Positions 1 through 8,021 of a stretch of 10,156 nucleotides of DNA are shown in pieces (position 1 is the first letter of the stretch; each line of letters opens with the position of its first letter). The position numbers were made by a program, and so were the translations under genes. The DNA lies in the NCBI GenBank assembly GCA_964571595.1, contig CAZNCJ010000079.1, positions 1 through 10,156 of the forward strand. The letters are read 5' to 3'. Origin of the DNA: CALCKU01 sp964571595. GTDB lineage: Bacteria; Pseudomonadota; Alphaproteobacteria; Caulobacterales; Maricaulaceae. Below the pieces are notes generated by a model. The model had not been told where the DNA came from. It did no database searches and worked only from the letters and a program-made list of their open reading frames with translations.

Positions 1-3000
1 AAACAGAAGACAAAGGCCCCTTTAAACGTGATGGGCGTTTTAACGCTGTTGATCCTCAAATCGGCAAATTCTCTATTGAAAATGCAGCGATTAGATATCG
101 TGACGCCAGTAATAATACATCTCATAATCTCACAAATGCCAATCTCGCCTTTAGCCTCTCAAGTCTGGCAGACCCCGTCACTGTAAAGGGAGACCTTACA
201 TTTGACGGAACACCTGTTGATCTTAACCTCTCCCTAGACACACCGCGTAGCTTTCTGGACGGTAAAGCCAGCCCTGTTGAAATTTTCATGGATACGGGAT
301 TTGCAAAAATCGATGCGCAGGGACAGTTTCTTGACAGTCAGGATATCGCTTTTTCACTCAACACTGACGGTAATATAAGTGACGTCGCGAAGTTAAAGCA
401 GTTCTTACCGGAAAGCATTCCAAACCAAAATTACCTTTCATTGGCCAATAGCGTCGATATATCGGGTCAATATGATTTTGACGGGAAAATCTTAAAAGCC
501 AATGGTGCGAAAATCCAAATAAGTGGTGATGACATTGATCTGAAATATTCAGGCAATGCCACACTGGCCGAAAAACCTGTTCTTGATGGTAATATCGAAG
601 CCAAAGTTACGAATGTTAAAAAAATCGCGAATATCCTCGAGCAGGATATTCAAGGCCTTGAGACAATTAGCGCACTAGATTTTAGGGCAGACATGCAAGC
701 CCAAGGTCAGGGGTTTGTTGCCAATAATGTTGATGCTAAAGTTACTGGCACTGGATTACAGGCGAGCTTTAAAGGTCAAGGCAATTATCAAGATAGCATT
801 ACGCTTAACGGGCCGTTTACAGCAAAAATCGACAATCTTCCCTCATTATTGACTGCGTTTGGACAAGACATCCCACAAGCTAATATCGTCGATAGTCTGA
901 ATACGAGCGGCAATCTTTCTTTAAATGGTGAAGATTTTAAAGCGGATTTCGATGCGCTCAAGATTAACGGTGAAACCCTAACAGCAAATTATACGGGGCA
1001 GTTCTCGAAGGCTGGTGAGTTGATAACTGCAAATGGTAACTTTAACGCAGACATTCCGTCCTTTGCGCGCCTCAATCAAATTGCGAAATTAGATATCGCC
1101 CAAGCGGCAGCTATTGGTGCCGTTAAAGCAAGTGGCACGATCAATTTAAACGGTGAAGATATTCAGTCAGATATTTCTTCTCTCACGATAAATGGCGATG
1201 TTCTGAGTGCAAATTACAATGGCCGTGTTAAAAAGCTTGGTGAAAACATCTCAGCTGATGGTGCTTTTTCAGCCGATATCCCGTCTTTTGTCCGCCTAAA
1301 CGAGATAGCCAATCTGGAGATTGCACAAGCCGGAGCTATCGGGGCTGTCAAAGCGAGTGGCGTTCTAAGTCACGGCGGTACAAATACGAACCTCAACGAT
1401 GTCAAAGTGCAGCTTTCTAACGGCGCGCTAAACGGTAACTTTGCCGGCAAAGGCACATACGCAGACACACTTAGCTTGAATGGTAATTTTGATATTGATG
1501 TACCTTCTGCACAAACATTGGCGACCCAAGCCAATATCGAAAACCCTTATCTGTCTTCTATTGGCCGTCTAAGTTCAACAGGAAGGCTTGAGCTTAACGG
1601 TACGCAATACAAACTTGAAGATCTCAACGCGCAACTCCGCGACGGGCAACTCAATGGTTCATTCACAGGCAGCGTCACCCAATCAGCAAGCCTGAATGTC
1701 AATGGACAATTAAATGCCGATATTGCCTCTCTAAGACAAATCGCACAGGCCAGCGGCACAGTATTGCCGCCTAGCACGCAGGCTGGCGCGATATATGAAA
1801 ACTTTAAAATATCTGGATTAGTCTCTGGCTCCCCTGAAAACCTTACTTTTGACAATGCCAATGTCACGCTGGATGCTATAACGGGCACAGGCAGTTTTGG
1901 TGTCAAAACCGTCAATCAGCGCCCTAACCTCTCAGGTACATTAAATTTCGCTGGCCTTGATCTGCGGCCCTATATGGCCAGCTATGCAGCGCAAAACCCT
2001 TCGGGTAATATCGAGCCTTGGAGCGAAGAGCCTATAAATGTTGAAATGCTGCGCTCGGTTGATGGTAATTTCAAAATAACAACACCGAATATTGTTACAG
2101 ATAGAATGTCATTGGGGCAGTCCAACATAACGGCCGCCTTAGCAAACGGACGCCTGACAGCGGATTTTCCAAATATGACACTTTATGGCGGGCAAGGAAA
2201 TATGCGCGCTGTTGTCAATGCAAACGGTGCCATACCAACACTTGATATGTCTTTTGACCTATCACGCATGCAATCCAATAGCTTCCTGCAGGCTGTGGCT
2301 GGCTTTGCTAACCTTACCGGAACTGCAGGAACTAAATTTTCCTTTAAAGGCGCAGGTCGTTCTCAAGCCGAGATCATGCGATCTTTAACCGGTGGCGGCG
2401 ACTTTAGTATACTGGACGGTAAAGTATCCGGAGTTGATGTTACCCAATTTGTCAGCGGCATTGACCAGGCCTTCACATCTCGGTCGTTACCCTCAGGCAT
2501 CGGTCCTTCATTTTCAACAGCCTTCCAGGACATGGTCGGCGCCGTGACTATTCAAAACGGTGTCGCAAAGCTAAATGACTTTAATCTCAGTGGTCTGGGT
2601 GTTTCGGCAACAGGTGGAGGTCAAATGGACCTCGGTGCACAAACCGTCGACTTTAGCTTACGTCCACGCCTAACAGGTACAAATGCGACAGGCCTTGCCG
2701 CCTTCGGCATTCCCATCCGAATGACAGGTAGCTTTGGTTCTATTAAAGCTGGCCTTGATACGGATATGCTAGGTCAGATCGTGGCTGAACGTGCCCAAGC
2801 GCGGGCTCAACAAGAAGTCTCCAAGCTTATTACGAAAAATGTTGGCGGTTCGGCAGGTGCCCTTCTTGGTTCCGTATTAGGAACAGGCAGTCCTACGAGT
2901 GGCTCTACAGCCCCCACAGCGACCACACCAACACCGGCACAGCGCCCATCGACCGAGCAGGCACTTGGTAATGTTTTAGGCGGACTTCTGGGCGGTGGCG

Positions 3001-3110
3001 GTCAAAGTCCGGCAACCCAGCCTTCAGGTACGACGCAACAAGCTCCCGCGAAAGAACCTTCCATTGAAGATGCACTTTCGGGCTTGTTTGGTAAAAAGAA
3101 GAAAAACTAA
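1..3110 (+). CDS. AsmA-family envelope protein, 5'-truncated by the window edge
   Basis: The reading frame is open from position 3, so the ATG at 288 is internal and the true start lies left of the window; 1035 residues plus a TAA stop are visible. AsmA-family proteins are anchored in the inner membrane by an N-terminal helix (not visible here), span the periplasm and are implicated in phospholipid transport and outer-membrane homeostasis. The first ~95 residues (IRYRD, then SLADPVTVKGDLTFDG and LSLDTPRSFLDG) resemble the AsmA middle region. From about 297 to 1900 the protein is a series of ~74-residue beta-rich repeats. The family's conserved C-terminal domain follows (about 2040-2830: SLTGGGDFSILDGKV, then GGGQMDLGAQTVDFSLRPRL). 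The last ~85 residues are a low-complexity Gly/Pro/Thr/Gln tail ending in GKKKKN. It converges on the MaoC gene across a shared terminator. The family call is firm; the exact member and cargo are not. Confidence 0.9.
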   Translation, partial: TEDKGPFKRDGRFNAVDPQIGKFSIENAAIRYRDASNNTSHNLTNANLAFSLSSLADPVTVKGDLTFDGTPVDLNLSLDTPRSFLDGKASPVEIFMDTGFAKIDAQGQFLDSQDIAFSLNTDGNISDVAKLKQFLPESIPNQNYLSLANSVDISGQYDFDGKILKANGAKIQISGDDIDLKYSGNATLAEKPVLDGNIEAKVTNVKKIANILEQDIQGLETISALDFRADMQAQGQGFVANNVDAKVTGTGLQASFKGQGNYQDSITLNGPFTAKIDNLPSLLTAFGQDIPQANIVDSLNTSGNLSLNGEDFKADFDALKINGETLTANYTGQFSKAGELITANGNFNADIPSFARLNQIAKLDIAQAAAIGAVKASGTINLNGEDIQSDISSLTINGDVLSANYNGRVKKLGENISADGAFSADIPSFVRLNEIANLEIAQAGAIGAVKASGVLSHGGTNTNLNDVKVQLSNGALNGNFAGKGTYADTLSLNGNFDIDVPSAQTLATQANIENPYLSSIGRLSSTGRLELNGTQYKLEDLNAQLRDGQLNGSFTGSVTQSASLNVNGQLNADIASLRQIAQASGTVLPPSTQAGAIYENFKISGLVSGSPENLTFDNANVTLDAITGTGSFGVKTVNQRPNLSGTLNFAGLDLRPYMASYAAQNPSGNIEPWSEEPINVEMLRSVDGNFKITTPNIVTDRMSLGQSNITAALANGRLTADFPNMTLYGGQGNMRAVVNANGAIPTLDMSFDLSRMQSNSFLQAVAGFANLTGTAGTKFSFKGAGRSQAEIMRSLTGGGDFSILDGKVSGVDVTQFVSGIDQAFTSRSLPSGIGPSFSTAFQDMVGAVTIQNGVAKLNDFNLSGLGVSATGGGQMDLGAQTVDFSLRPRLTGTNATGLAAFGIPIRMTGSFGSIKAGLDTDMLGQIVAERAQARAQQEVSKLITKNVGGSAGALLGSVLGTGSPTSGSTAPTATTPTPAQRPSTEQALGNVLGGLLGGGGQSPATQPSGTTQQAPAKEPSIEDALSGLFGKKKKN
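519..1902 (+). repeat. Series of ~74-residue repeats within the AsmA-family protein
   Basis: Equivalent motifs of the form [hydrophobic]-x-G-x-x-L-x-x-x-[YF]-x-G begin at nt 519, 741, 963, 1188, 1413, 1635 and 1869, giving steps of 222, 222, 225, 225, 222 and 234 nt (74-78 codons). A weaker copy is recognisable near 297. Within each unit a helix-like segment recurs about 30 residues in: VKKIANIL, LPSLLTAFG, PSFARLNQIA, PSFVRLNEIA, PSAQTLATQA, ASLRQIAQAS. Units 963-1187 and 1188-1412 are closest, with 40 identities in their first 58 residues, but their DNA has diverged at many codon third positions. That points to an old duplication kept for protein function rather than a recent tandem copy. 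The alternating strand pattern suggests beta-sheet modules stacked along the long axis. Confidence 0.8.
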
Positions 3111-3152
3111 TTAATACAGCTGTTTATCAGACTATATTAATTACAGATTACA

Positions 3153-3183
3153 AAAAAAGCCGGCGAATAACACCGGCTTTTTT
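3153..3183. terminator. Bidirectional rho-independent terminator
   Basis: A GCCGG/CCGGC stem (3159-3163 with 3173-3177) is extended by an A6/T6 pairing (3153-3158 with 3178-3183) around a 9-nt loop. There is a T-run on the + strand and, because of the upstream A-run, also on the - strand. It sits between the stop of the AsmA-family gene (3110) and the stop of the convergent MaoC gene (3209), so it can end both transcripts. Confidence 0.9.
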
Positions 3184-3208
3184 AATGGAAAAAGATACAT
3201 CGAAAATA

Positions 3209-3661
3209 TCAAACAAATTGCATGACCATCCAATCCGCTATTAATGCGGGTTTGTCATGATTTTCAATGTCCACGCTAACTTCATAAATTATCAAAATCT
3301 GTCCCGGTTTTCTTTCTTCAACAGATTTTAAATTAAAACGGCCGCGTATACGTGACCCGCTGGGTACAGGTGATAAAAAACGGACCTTTTCAAAGCCGTA
3401 ATTCACGCCCATTTTAACGCCTTCAACTGTCATGCCCGCACCTTCGGCAATCTTAGACAAAAGAGAAAGGGTTAAGAAGCCGTGGGCAATCGTACCGCCA
3501 AATGGCGTTTGTTTGGCGGCCGCTTCATTGATATGGATGAATTGATGATCTTCCGTAACATCCGCAAAGACATTAATGCGATCCTGATCAACCGTAATCC
3601 AGTCACTCTGACCAACTTCTGTGCCAATAAGGCTTGCTAATTTGTCTTTATGTACGATCAT
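3209..3661 (-). CDS. MaoC-family (R)-specific enoyl-CoA hydratase
   Basis: A 150-residue single hot-dog-fold hydratase. It should add water to trans-2-enoyl-CoA to give (3R)-3-hydroxyacyl-CoA in the cytoplasm, acting as a dimer. The hydratase-2 signature is FADVTEDHQFIH at residues 32-43, with the expected catalytic pair D38 and H43 (spacing of five, as in PhaJ), followed by PFGGTIAHGFLTLSLL. The VGQSDW start of the domain and the overall length resemble the mycobacterial Rv0130/HtdZ and NodN-like subgroup from memory. The ATG is supported by GGGAG at 3669-3673, 7 nt upstream. It is the last gene of the thiolase-SDR-MaoC block, 34 nt after the SDR, and ends at the shared terminator. It could instead supply (R)-hydroxyacyl-CoA for polyester synthesis, but the adjacent dehydrogenase and thiolase favour a degradative role. 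Confidence 0.9.
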   Translation of the reverse strand: MIVHKDKLASLIGTEVGQSDWITVDQDRINVFADVTEDHQFIHINEAAAKQTPFGGTIAHGFLTLSLLSKIAEGAGMTVEGVKMGVNYGFEKVRFLSPVPSGSRIRGRFNLKSVEERKPGQILIIYEVSVDIENHDKPALIADWMVMQFV

Positions 3662-3695
3662 TACTATTCTCCCATTTCTTTTATTGTTAGATTGA

Positions 3696-4604
3696 TTAGA
3701 GTAAGGCTTTGGCTCGCGCCATGAATTTGGGCCCTTGCATCATGCCGTTTGTAATTTCTTGCATGTTTTTATCATCAGAAATCTCAGCAAAATGTTTCGC
3801 GACATTTTCCGCTGTTTGCTCACCCGCCTTAAAATTGATGCCGTCTGTCTCTAAGACTTTGGTTACAGCATAACCACCTGCCCCGGCACATAAAATAATA
3901 CGGTTTGGAGCATCATCACAAACAAGATAAACAAGGCCTTGTGAGACACTTTCAGGCCCCAATAAAGCCAGAGCCTCAGGCGGCAATATGTTTTCTGTCA
4001 TGCGTGTCGCAGCCACTGGCGAGAGGGCATTTACACGGATATCATATTTCGCCCCTTCAAGGTGCAAGGTACGCATGAAGCCTGACAGGCCCGCTTTCGC
4101 AGCTCCGTAATTGGCTTGCCCGAAATTACCATACATACCCGAAGAAGACGTGGTCATAACGATACGCCCATAGTTTCGTTCTTTCATATGGTTCCAGACT
4201 GCCTTTGTGCATATGGCAGAACCCATAACATGTACGTCCAAAACGGTTCTGAAATCACTTATATCCATTTTGGAAAAAGATTTATCGCGCAGAATACCGG
4301 CATTATTGACGAGTATGTCAACATGGCCAAAAGCACTCATGGTTTGATCAACCATTTCCGCAACTTCGTCTTCTTTGGTGACATTAGCGCCGTTTGCTAT
4401 GGCTTCACCGCCCGCCGCTTTAATCTCGGCTACGACTTTTTGCGCCATCGTCTCAGAGCCACCTGTACCATCGACAGCCCCGCCAAGGTCATTGACAACA
4501 ACCTTTACGCCGCGTTCGGCAAGCGCCAAAGCATGTGTGCGGCCAAGACCGCCACCCGCGCCCGTAACAATGGCGACGCGGTCTTTAAATTCAACATTAC
4601 TCAT
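3696..4604 (-). CDS. HSD17B4/MFE-2-type short-chain dehydrogenase, probable (3R)-hydroxyacyl-CoA dehydrogenase
   Basis: A 302-residue classical SDR. It has the cofactor loop TGAGGGLG (14-21), an Asp at the end of beta-2 (VVNDLGG, D39) that predicts NAD+ over NADP+, NNAG (100-103), and the catalytic S153, Y166 and K170 (YGAAK). Where most SDRs have a catalytic Asn it reads DVHVMG, with His as in the human peroxisomal HSD17B4 dehydrogenase domain. RIVMTTSSSGMYGNFGQANY also matches that family closely. Its length and the post-SDR extension (about 250-302) fit the excised MFE-2 dehydrogenase domain of about 300 residues. Expected reaction: (3R)-hydroxyacyl-CoA to 3-ketoacyl-CoA. The start lies 14 nt after the thiolase stop, with a modest AAGAGA ribosome site, suggesting co-translation. 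A steroid or other bulky acyl-CoA substrate is possible, because related enzymes act in sterol side-chain degradation. Confidence 0.9.
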   Translation of the reverse strand: MSNVEFKDRVAIVTGAGGGLGRTHALALAERGVKVVVNDLGGAVDGTGGSETMAQKVVAEIKAAGGEAIANGANVTKEDEVAEMVDQTMSAFGHVDILVNNAGILRDKSFSKMDISDFRTVLDVHVMGSAICTKAVWNHMKERNYGRIVMTTSSSGMYGNFGQANYGAAKAGLSGFMRTLHLEGAKYDIRVNALSPVAATRMTENILPPEALALLGPESVSQGLVYLVCDDAPNRIILCAGAGGYAVTKVLETDGINFKAGEQTAENVAKHFAEISDDKNMQEITNGMMQGPKFMARAKALL

Positions 4605-4618
4605 AATTATTCTCTTAG

Positions 4619-5794
4619 TTAAGCGACCTCAAATAACCCAGCCGCGCCCATGCCGCCGCCTACACACATGGTAGAGACTACATATTTAGCGCCGCGACGT
4701 TTGCCTTCTATCAAAGCATGGGCCACCATACGCGCCCCGCTCATTCCGTAAGGGTGACCAATAGAAATCGCGCCGCCATTTACGTTCATATTTTCCATTG
4801 GAATACCTAATTTATCCCGGCAATAAATGACCTGAACGGCAAAGGCTTCGTTTAGCTCCCATAGATCAATATCGTCCATTTTTAGACCATTTGCTTTTAG
4901 GAGTTTTGGAATGGCAAATACGGGCCCAATTCCCATTTCGTCGGGCTCAAGTCCAGCTACCGCCATACCGCGGTAAATGCCAAGTGGGTTTAAACCACGC
5001 TTTGAGGCTTCTTTGCCTTCCATAAGAACGGACACAGATGCACCGTCTGAGAGCTGTGAGGCATTACCCGCTGTGATGAAAGCCTCAGGGCCGCGCACTG
5101 GTTTGAGGCCAGAGAGGCCTTCAAGTGTCGTGCTGGGGCGATTGCCCTCATCCTTAGAAAGCGTAACCTCTTGTTGGGAGACCTCACCCGTTTCCTTGTT
5201 TTTAACAGACATTGTCGAGGGTAGCGCAACGATCTCGTCGTCGAACTTACCAGCCTCTTGCGCAGCATGTGTGCGTTGCTGTGAGATCAGCGCATATTCG
5301 TCTTGCGCTTCCCGCGACACACCATAGCGCTTGGCAACGATTTCGGCAGTATCAATCATTTGGATATAGGCTTTGGGATGTTTTTTAATGACGTTCATAT
5401 CAGGCGCGACCCGCATTTCAGCCGTTTGCACCATGGAAATTGATTCCACACCGCCGCCAATAACAATTTGCTGATTATCGGCTATAATTTGCTTGGCGGC
5501 CATGCCTATCGCCATCATGCCCGAAGAACATTGACGATCAATAGATTGGGCAGGAACAGTCACAGGTAAGTTGGAGGCCAGTACCGCATTTCGTCCAATT
5601 GTGACTTGAACGCCCTGTTGTAGGGCACAGCCCATATTGACGTCTTCAACTTCCGCACCTTCAATGCCTGCGCGTCTTACAGCTTCGTCAATGCAGTGTG
5701 CTGCGAGTGTTGGAGAAGGTGTGGCATTAAATGCCCCGCGATAAGCCCGCCCTATTGGGGTACGGGCCGTAGATACAATAACAGCTTCACGCAT
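4619..5794 (-). CDS. Acetyl-CoA C-acyltransferase (3-ketoacyl-CoA thiolase)
   Basis: A full-length thiolase of 391 residues, the usual size for the degradative and biosynthetic families. The nucleophilic cysteine is C89 (DRQCSSGM). The other active-site blocks are NEAF (315-318), GHP with H347 (GGAISIGHPYGMSGAR) and the second acid/base cysteine C377 (CVGGGMG). It should cleave 3-ketoacyl-CoA with CoA to acetyl-CoA (or propionyl-CoA from branched chains) and a shortened acyl-CoA. ATG at 5794 has a good AAGGAA ribosome site at 5801-5806, 6 nt upstream. It is first in the tight block with the SDR and MaoC hydratase. The 100-nt gap before it carries an inverted repeat, which suggests separate control from the upstream oxidoreductase gene. 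Acetoacetyl-CoA thiolase activity cannot be excluded, but the neighbours support a beta-oxidation role. Confidence 0.92.
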   Translation of the reverse strand: MREAVIVSTARTPIGRAYRGAFNATPSPTLAAHCIDEAVRRAGIEGAEVEDVNMGCALQQGVQVTIGRNAVLASNLPVTVPAQSIDRQCSSGMMAIGMAAKQIIADNQQIVIGGGVESISMVQTAEMRVAPDMNVIKKHPKAYIQMIDTAEIVAKRYGVSREAQDEYALISQQRTHAAQEAGKFDDEIVALPSTMSVKNKETGEVSQQEVTLSKDEGNRPSTTLEGLSGLKPVRGPEAFITAGNASQLSDGASVSVLMEGKEASKRGLNPLGIYRGMAVAGLEPDEMGIGPVFAIPKLLKANGLKMDDIDLWELNEAFAVQVIYCRDKLGIPMENMNVNGGAISIGHPYGMSGARMVAHALIEGKRRGAKYVVSTMCVGGGMGAAGLFEVA

Positions 5795-5843
5795 AGTCGT
5801 TTCCTTATTTTACTAAACTCATATTTTTAAATTCATTTTACCT

Positions 5844-5861
5844 TATGCAATTTATTGCATA
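5844..5861. promoter_or_regulatory. Perfect inverted repeat, candidate operator of the thiolase-SDR-MaoC block
   Basis: TATGCAAT-TT-ATTGCATA is an exact 8-bp inverted repeat with a 2-bp spacer, lying 49 bp upstream of the thiolase start. It is not followed by a T-run and has an AT-rich stem, so it reads as a dimeric regulator site rather than a terminator. On the minus strand a weak -35/-10 pair (TTGCTT, 16 nt, TACTAT) would place the -10 at the edge of the repeat, which fits repression. A further ATTGC half-site occurs at 5871-5875. I do not recognise the regulator family. Confidence 0.55.
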
Positions 5862-5894
5862 GTAACACGCATTGCCCATAAAGCAACGAAAATT

Positions 5895-8021
5895 CTACGC
5901 CTCCTGACCAACTTCCAACAGACTACCCCTGATAGCTTCCAGCTTAACAGGAATGGCATTTAAAACCGCATTTCCGGATAAATCATCCAATAAGGCTGGA
6001 TCCGTTAGATCATTTATCGACACGCCGGGGTTTTTAGACGCTTGAGAGAGCTTAACGCCCTTACGACCATGGCCGTAACCATGCGGAATTGAAATAACGC
6101 CGGGCATCATGTCATCCGTAATTTCAACAGGGATTTCAATTTCCCCGATGTGATTATAGACCCTGAGATAATCATCATCTTTCACAGTTAGGGTCTTGGC
6201 ATCTTTGGGATGCAACATAACGGTGCAACGGTTAGGACCTTTGATAAGCCGGTGGGAATTATGCATCCAGCTATTATTGCTGCGTGTATGTCTGCGCCCT
6301 ATCAAGAGATAATCATGGTTCTTATTAGCTGCCTTAAAGCTGATTTTAAAGGCTTCCAACTCGGTCATTAAAATATCCGGGGCGCAATGAATAAGTTTAT
6401 CTTCAGTTTTAAGCCTGTCTGGCAAACGGGGTTTGAGAGGCCCCATATCATAACCATTGGGCTTGTTCACGATATCTGCGAGGCTGATTTTGCGGGGAGA
6501 GGCCTTTAGTATCTGGTCGAGAATTTCACGGGGTTCTATTTTAAGGGCTGGCGTATTGTCACCCTTGAAACTCCGTAAAGCCTCTTCTAAGCCCTGCATA
6601 ATCTCGTAGTCGGTTTTCTCTTCAGGGCCTTTATCCAGCAAGGCGGGTGAATAGGCTGCGTAATTACGAATAGCCAATGGCGTGAAAAATAGCGGATAAT
6701 GATCGCGCTGGAGTGGCCCGCATGGCGGCAATATGTAATGCGCATGACGGGATGTTTCTGTCACATACATATCGAGGCTAACCATAAGTTCGAGACTTTC
6801 TAAGGCCTCATCAATCTGGCGACCGCCGGGGGCTGATAATACAGGATTTCCCGCAACTACCATTAAGGCACCGATTTGGCCTTCACCCTCTGTCGTGATT
6901 TCTGCGGCCAATTCAGCGGATGGTAGCTCGCCTAAAACTTCGGGTCGCCCGCTTAGGCGCGTTTTAAAACGCCCGAAGGATCCGGTTCCTGACCGCTCTA
7001 CCGGGTCAACAATGGGATCGGGAAACATAACGCCGCCTTCGCGGTCAAGATTTCCAGTTGCCAGATTGAGCAATTGTATAAGCCAGTGATTAAGTGTGCC
7101 GTATTTGGTTACCGATACGCCCATACGCCCGTAAACTATGGCAGGCTGTCCACTTCCAAGTTCTGAGGTTATCTCCTTAATTACTTCCGAACTTATGCCG
7201 CAATATTTTGATAACTCAGTGCTATCAAACGCCTTTAGGGCACTTAAGGCCTCATCCCAGCCAGAAAGCATTGGTTTAAGCCGTCCGTGATTAATCAAAC
7301 CTTGCGCGTCGAGTGAGATTAACAAGGCTAAGAAAAAGGCTGTATCCGTTCCGGGCTTGATAAAGTGATGTGAGGTGCCAAATTTAGCAGTCTCAGTTTT
7401 ACGTGGGTCGATAACAACAAATTTTCCGCCGCGTTGTTTTAAACGCTCAATGCGTTTTTTTACATTCGGCACAGTCCAAAGCGAACCATTTGACGCCAGA
7501 GGATTGCCCCCGACGCAAACCATATATTGCGTTCTATCAATATCAGGCACAGGATAGAGGGCATTATGTCCGTACACCCATTTTTGACAGATCATGTGCG
7601 GTATCTGGTCGAGTGTGGAGGCTGAATAAATCCCTTTAGCTCCCCACGCCCTGATTAAATTACGATTGGAAAAGGCACTGGCATAATTATGGGCGTTTGG
7701 ATTGCCCAGATACATAGAAGCAGCCTTAGGACCGCTAATTACCTGTGCGTGTCTGGCGGCTATTTCGCTAAAAGCCTGTTCCCAGCTAATTTCCTGCCAA
7801 GTTGCGTTTTGGGCAGAGCCAACACGTTTTACAGGTTTACGCAATCTGTCTGGATCATTTTGAATATCTGGAATGGCGGTAGCTTTCGGGCATATATAGC
7901 CCTCAGATAAGACATGATCAGGATTGCCTTTTACTGATTTAACCACCCCGTCTTCAACCTCCATCAAGACCCCGCAATTGGCTTCACAGATATGGCAGGT
8001 GCGGGCGTGGACAGTTTTCAC
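5895..8021 (-). CDS. Molybdopterin-dependent oxidoreductase with N-terminal 4Fe-4S site (DMSO reductase/BisC-like family)
   Basis: A 708-residue single-subunit-sized member of the Mo-bisPGD superfamily. Residues 1-58 form the Fe4S4 domain, with C9-x2-C12-x3-C16 and C44 (YICPKA). The catalytic molybdopterin region spans about 60-480, including YLGNPNAHN (104-112), GGNPLASNGSLW (171-182), VIDPRKTETA (203-212) and KPGTD (222-226). The dinucleotide-binding C-terminal domain is about 570-695 (LLIGRRHTRSNNSWMHN, then DDYLRVYN and ISIPHGYGHG). There is no twin-Arg or other signal peptide, so it is probably cytoplasmic. The region that normally supplies the Mo ligand reads YSASTLDQIPHMIC (132-145), with no Cys or Sec in the usual place. 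The start is GTG, supported by GAGG five nt upstream; no in-frame ATG lies between it and an upstream TAA. No Fe-S partner subunit, quinol anchor or chaperone gene is adjacent. Substrate unknown. Confidence 0.88.
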   Translation of the reverse strand: MKTVHARTCHICEANCGVLMEVEDGVVKSVKGNPDHVLSEGYICPKATAIPDIQNDPDRLRKPVKRVGSAQNATWQEISWEQAFSEIAARHAQVISGPKAASMYLGNPNAHNYASAFSNRNLIRAWGAKGIYSASTLDQIPHMICQKWVYGHNALYPVPDIDRTQYMVCVGGNPLASNGSLWTVPNVKKRIERLKQRGGKFVVIDPRKTETAKFGTSHHFIKPGTDTAFFLALLISLDAQGLINHGRLKPMLSGWDEALSALKAFDSTELSKYCGISSEVIKEITSELGSGQPAIVYGRMGVSVTKYGTLNHWLIQLLNLATGNLDREGGVMFPDPIVDPVERSGTGSFGRFKTRLSGRPEVLGELPSAELAAEITTEGEGQIGALMVVAGNPVLSAPGGRQIDEALESLELMVSLDMYVTETSRHAHYILPPCGPLQRDHYPLFFTPLAIRNYAAYSPALLDKGPEEKTDYEIMQGLEEALRSFKGDNTPALKIEPREILDQILKASPRKISLADIVNKPNGYDMGPLKPRLPDRLKTEDKLIHCAPDILMTELEAFKISFKAANKNHDYLLIGRRHTRSNNSWMHNSHRLIKGPNRCTVMLHPKDAKTLTVKDDDYLRVYNHIGEIEIPVEITDDMMPGVISIPHGYGHGRKGVKLSQASKNPGVSINDLTDPALLDDLSGNAVLNAIPVKLEAIRGSLLEVGQEA

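Noticed and set aside
288..290. ATG at 288 as the start of the AsmA-family gene
   Set aside because: The frame stays open to the left edge and the upstream 95 codons continue typical AsmA sequence, so this Met is internal.
963..1412. Recent tandem DNA duplication or mobile repeat
   Set aside because: The two units are similar in protein but differ at many third codon positions and have no flanking inverted or target-site repeats, so this is an old internal protein duplication.
1547..1915. Minus-strand open frame of 122 codons inside the AsmA-family gene
   Set aside because: It lies wholly antisense to a well-supported coding region with continuous repeat structure and has no recognisable product.
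4116..4622. Plus-strand open frame of 168 codons opposite the SDR gene
   Set aside because: Antisense shadow of an SDR whose motifs and catalytic residues are all intact; no recognisable product.
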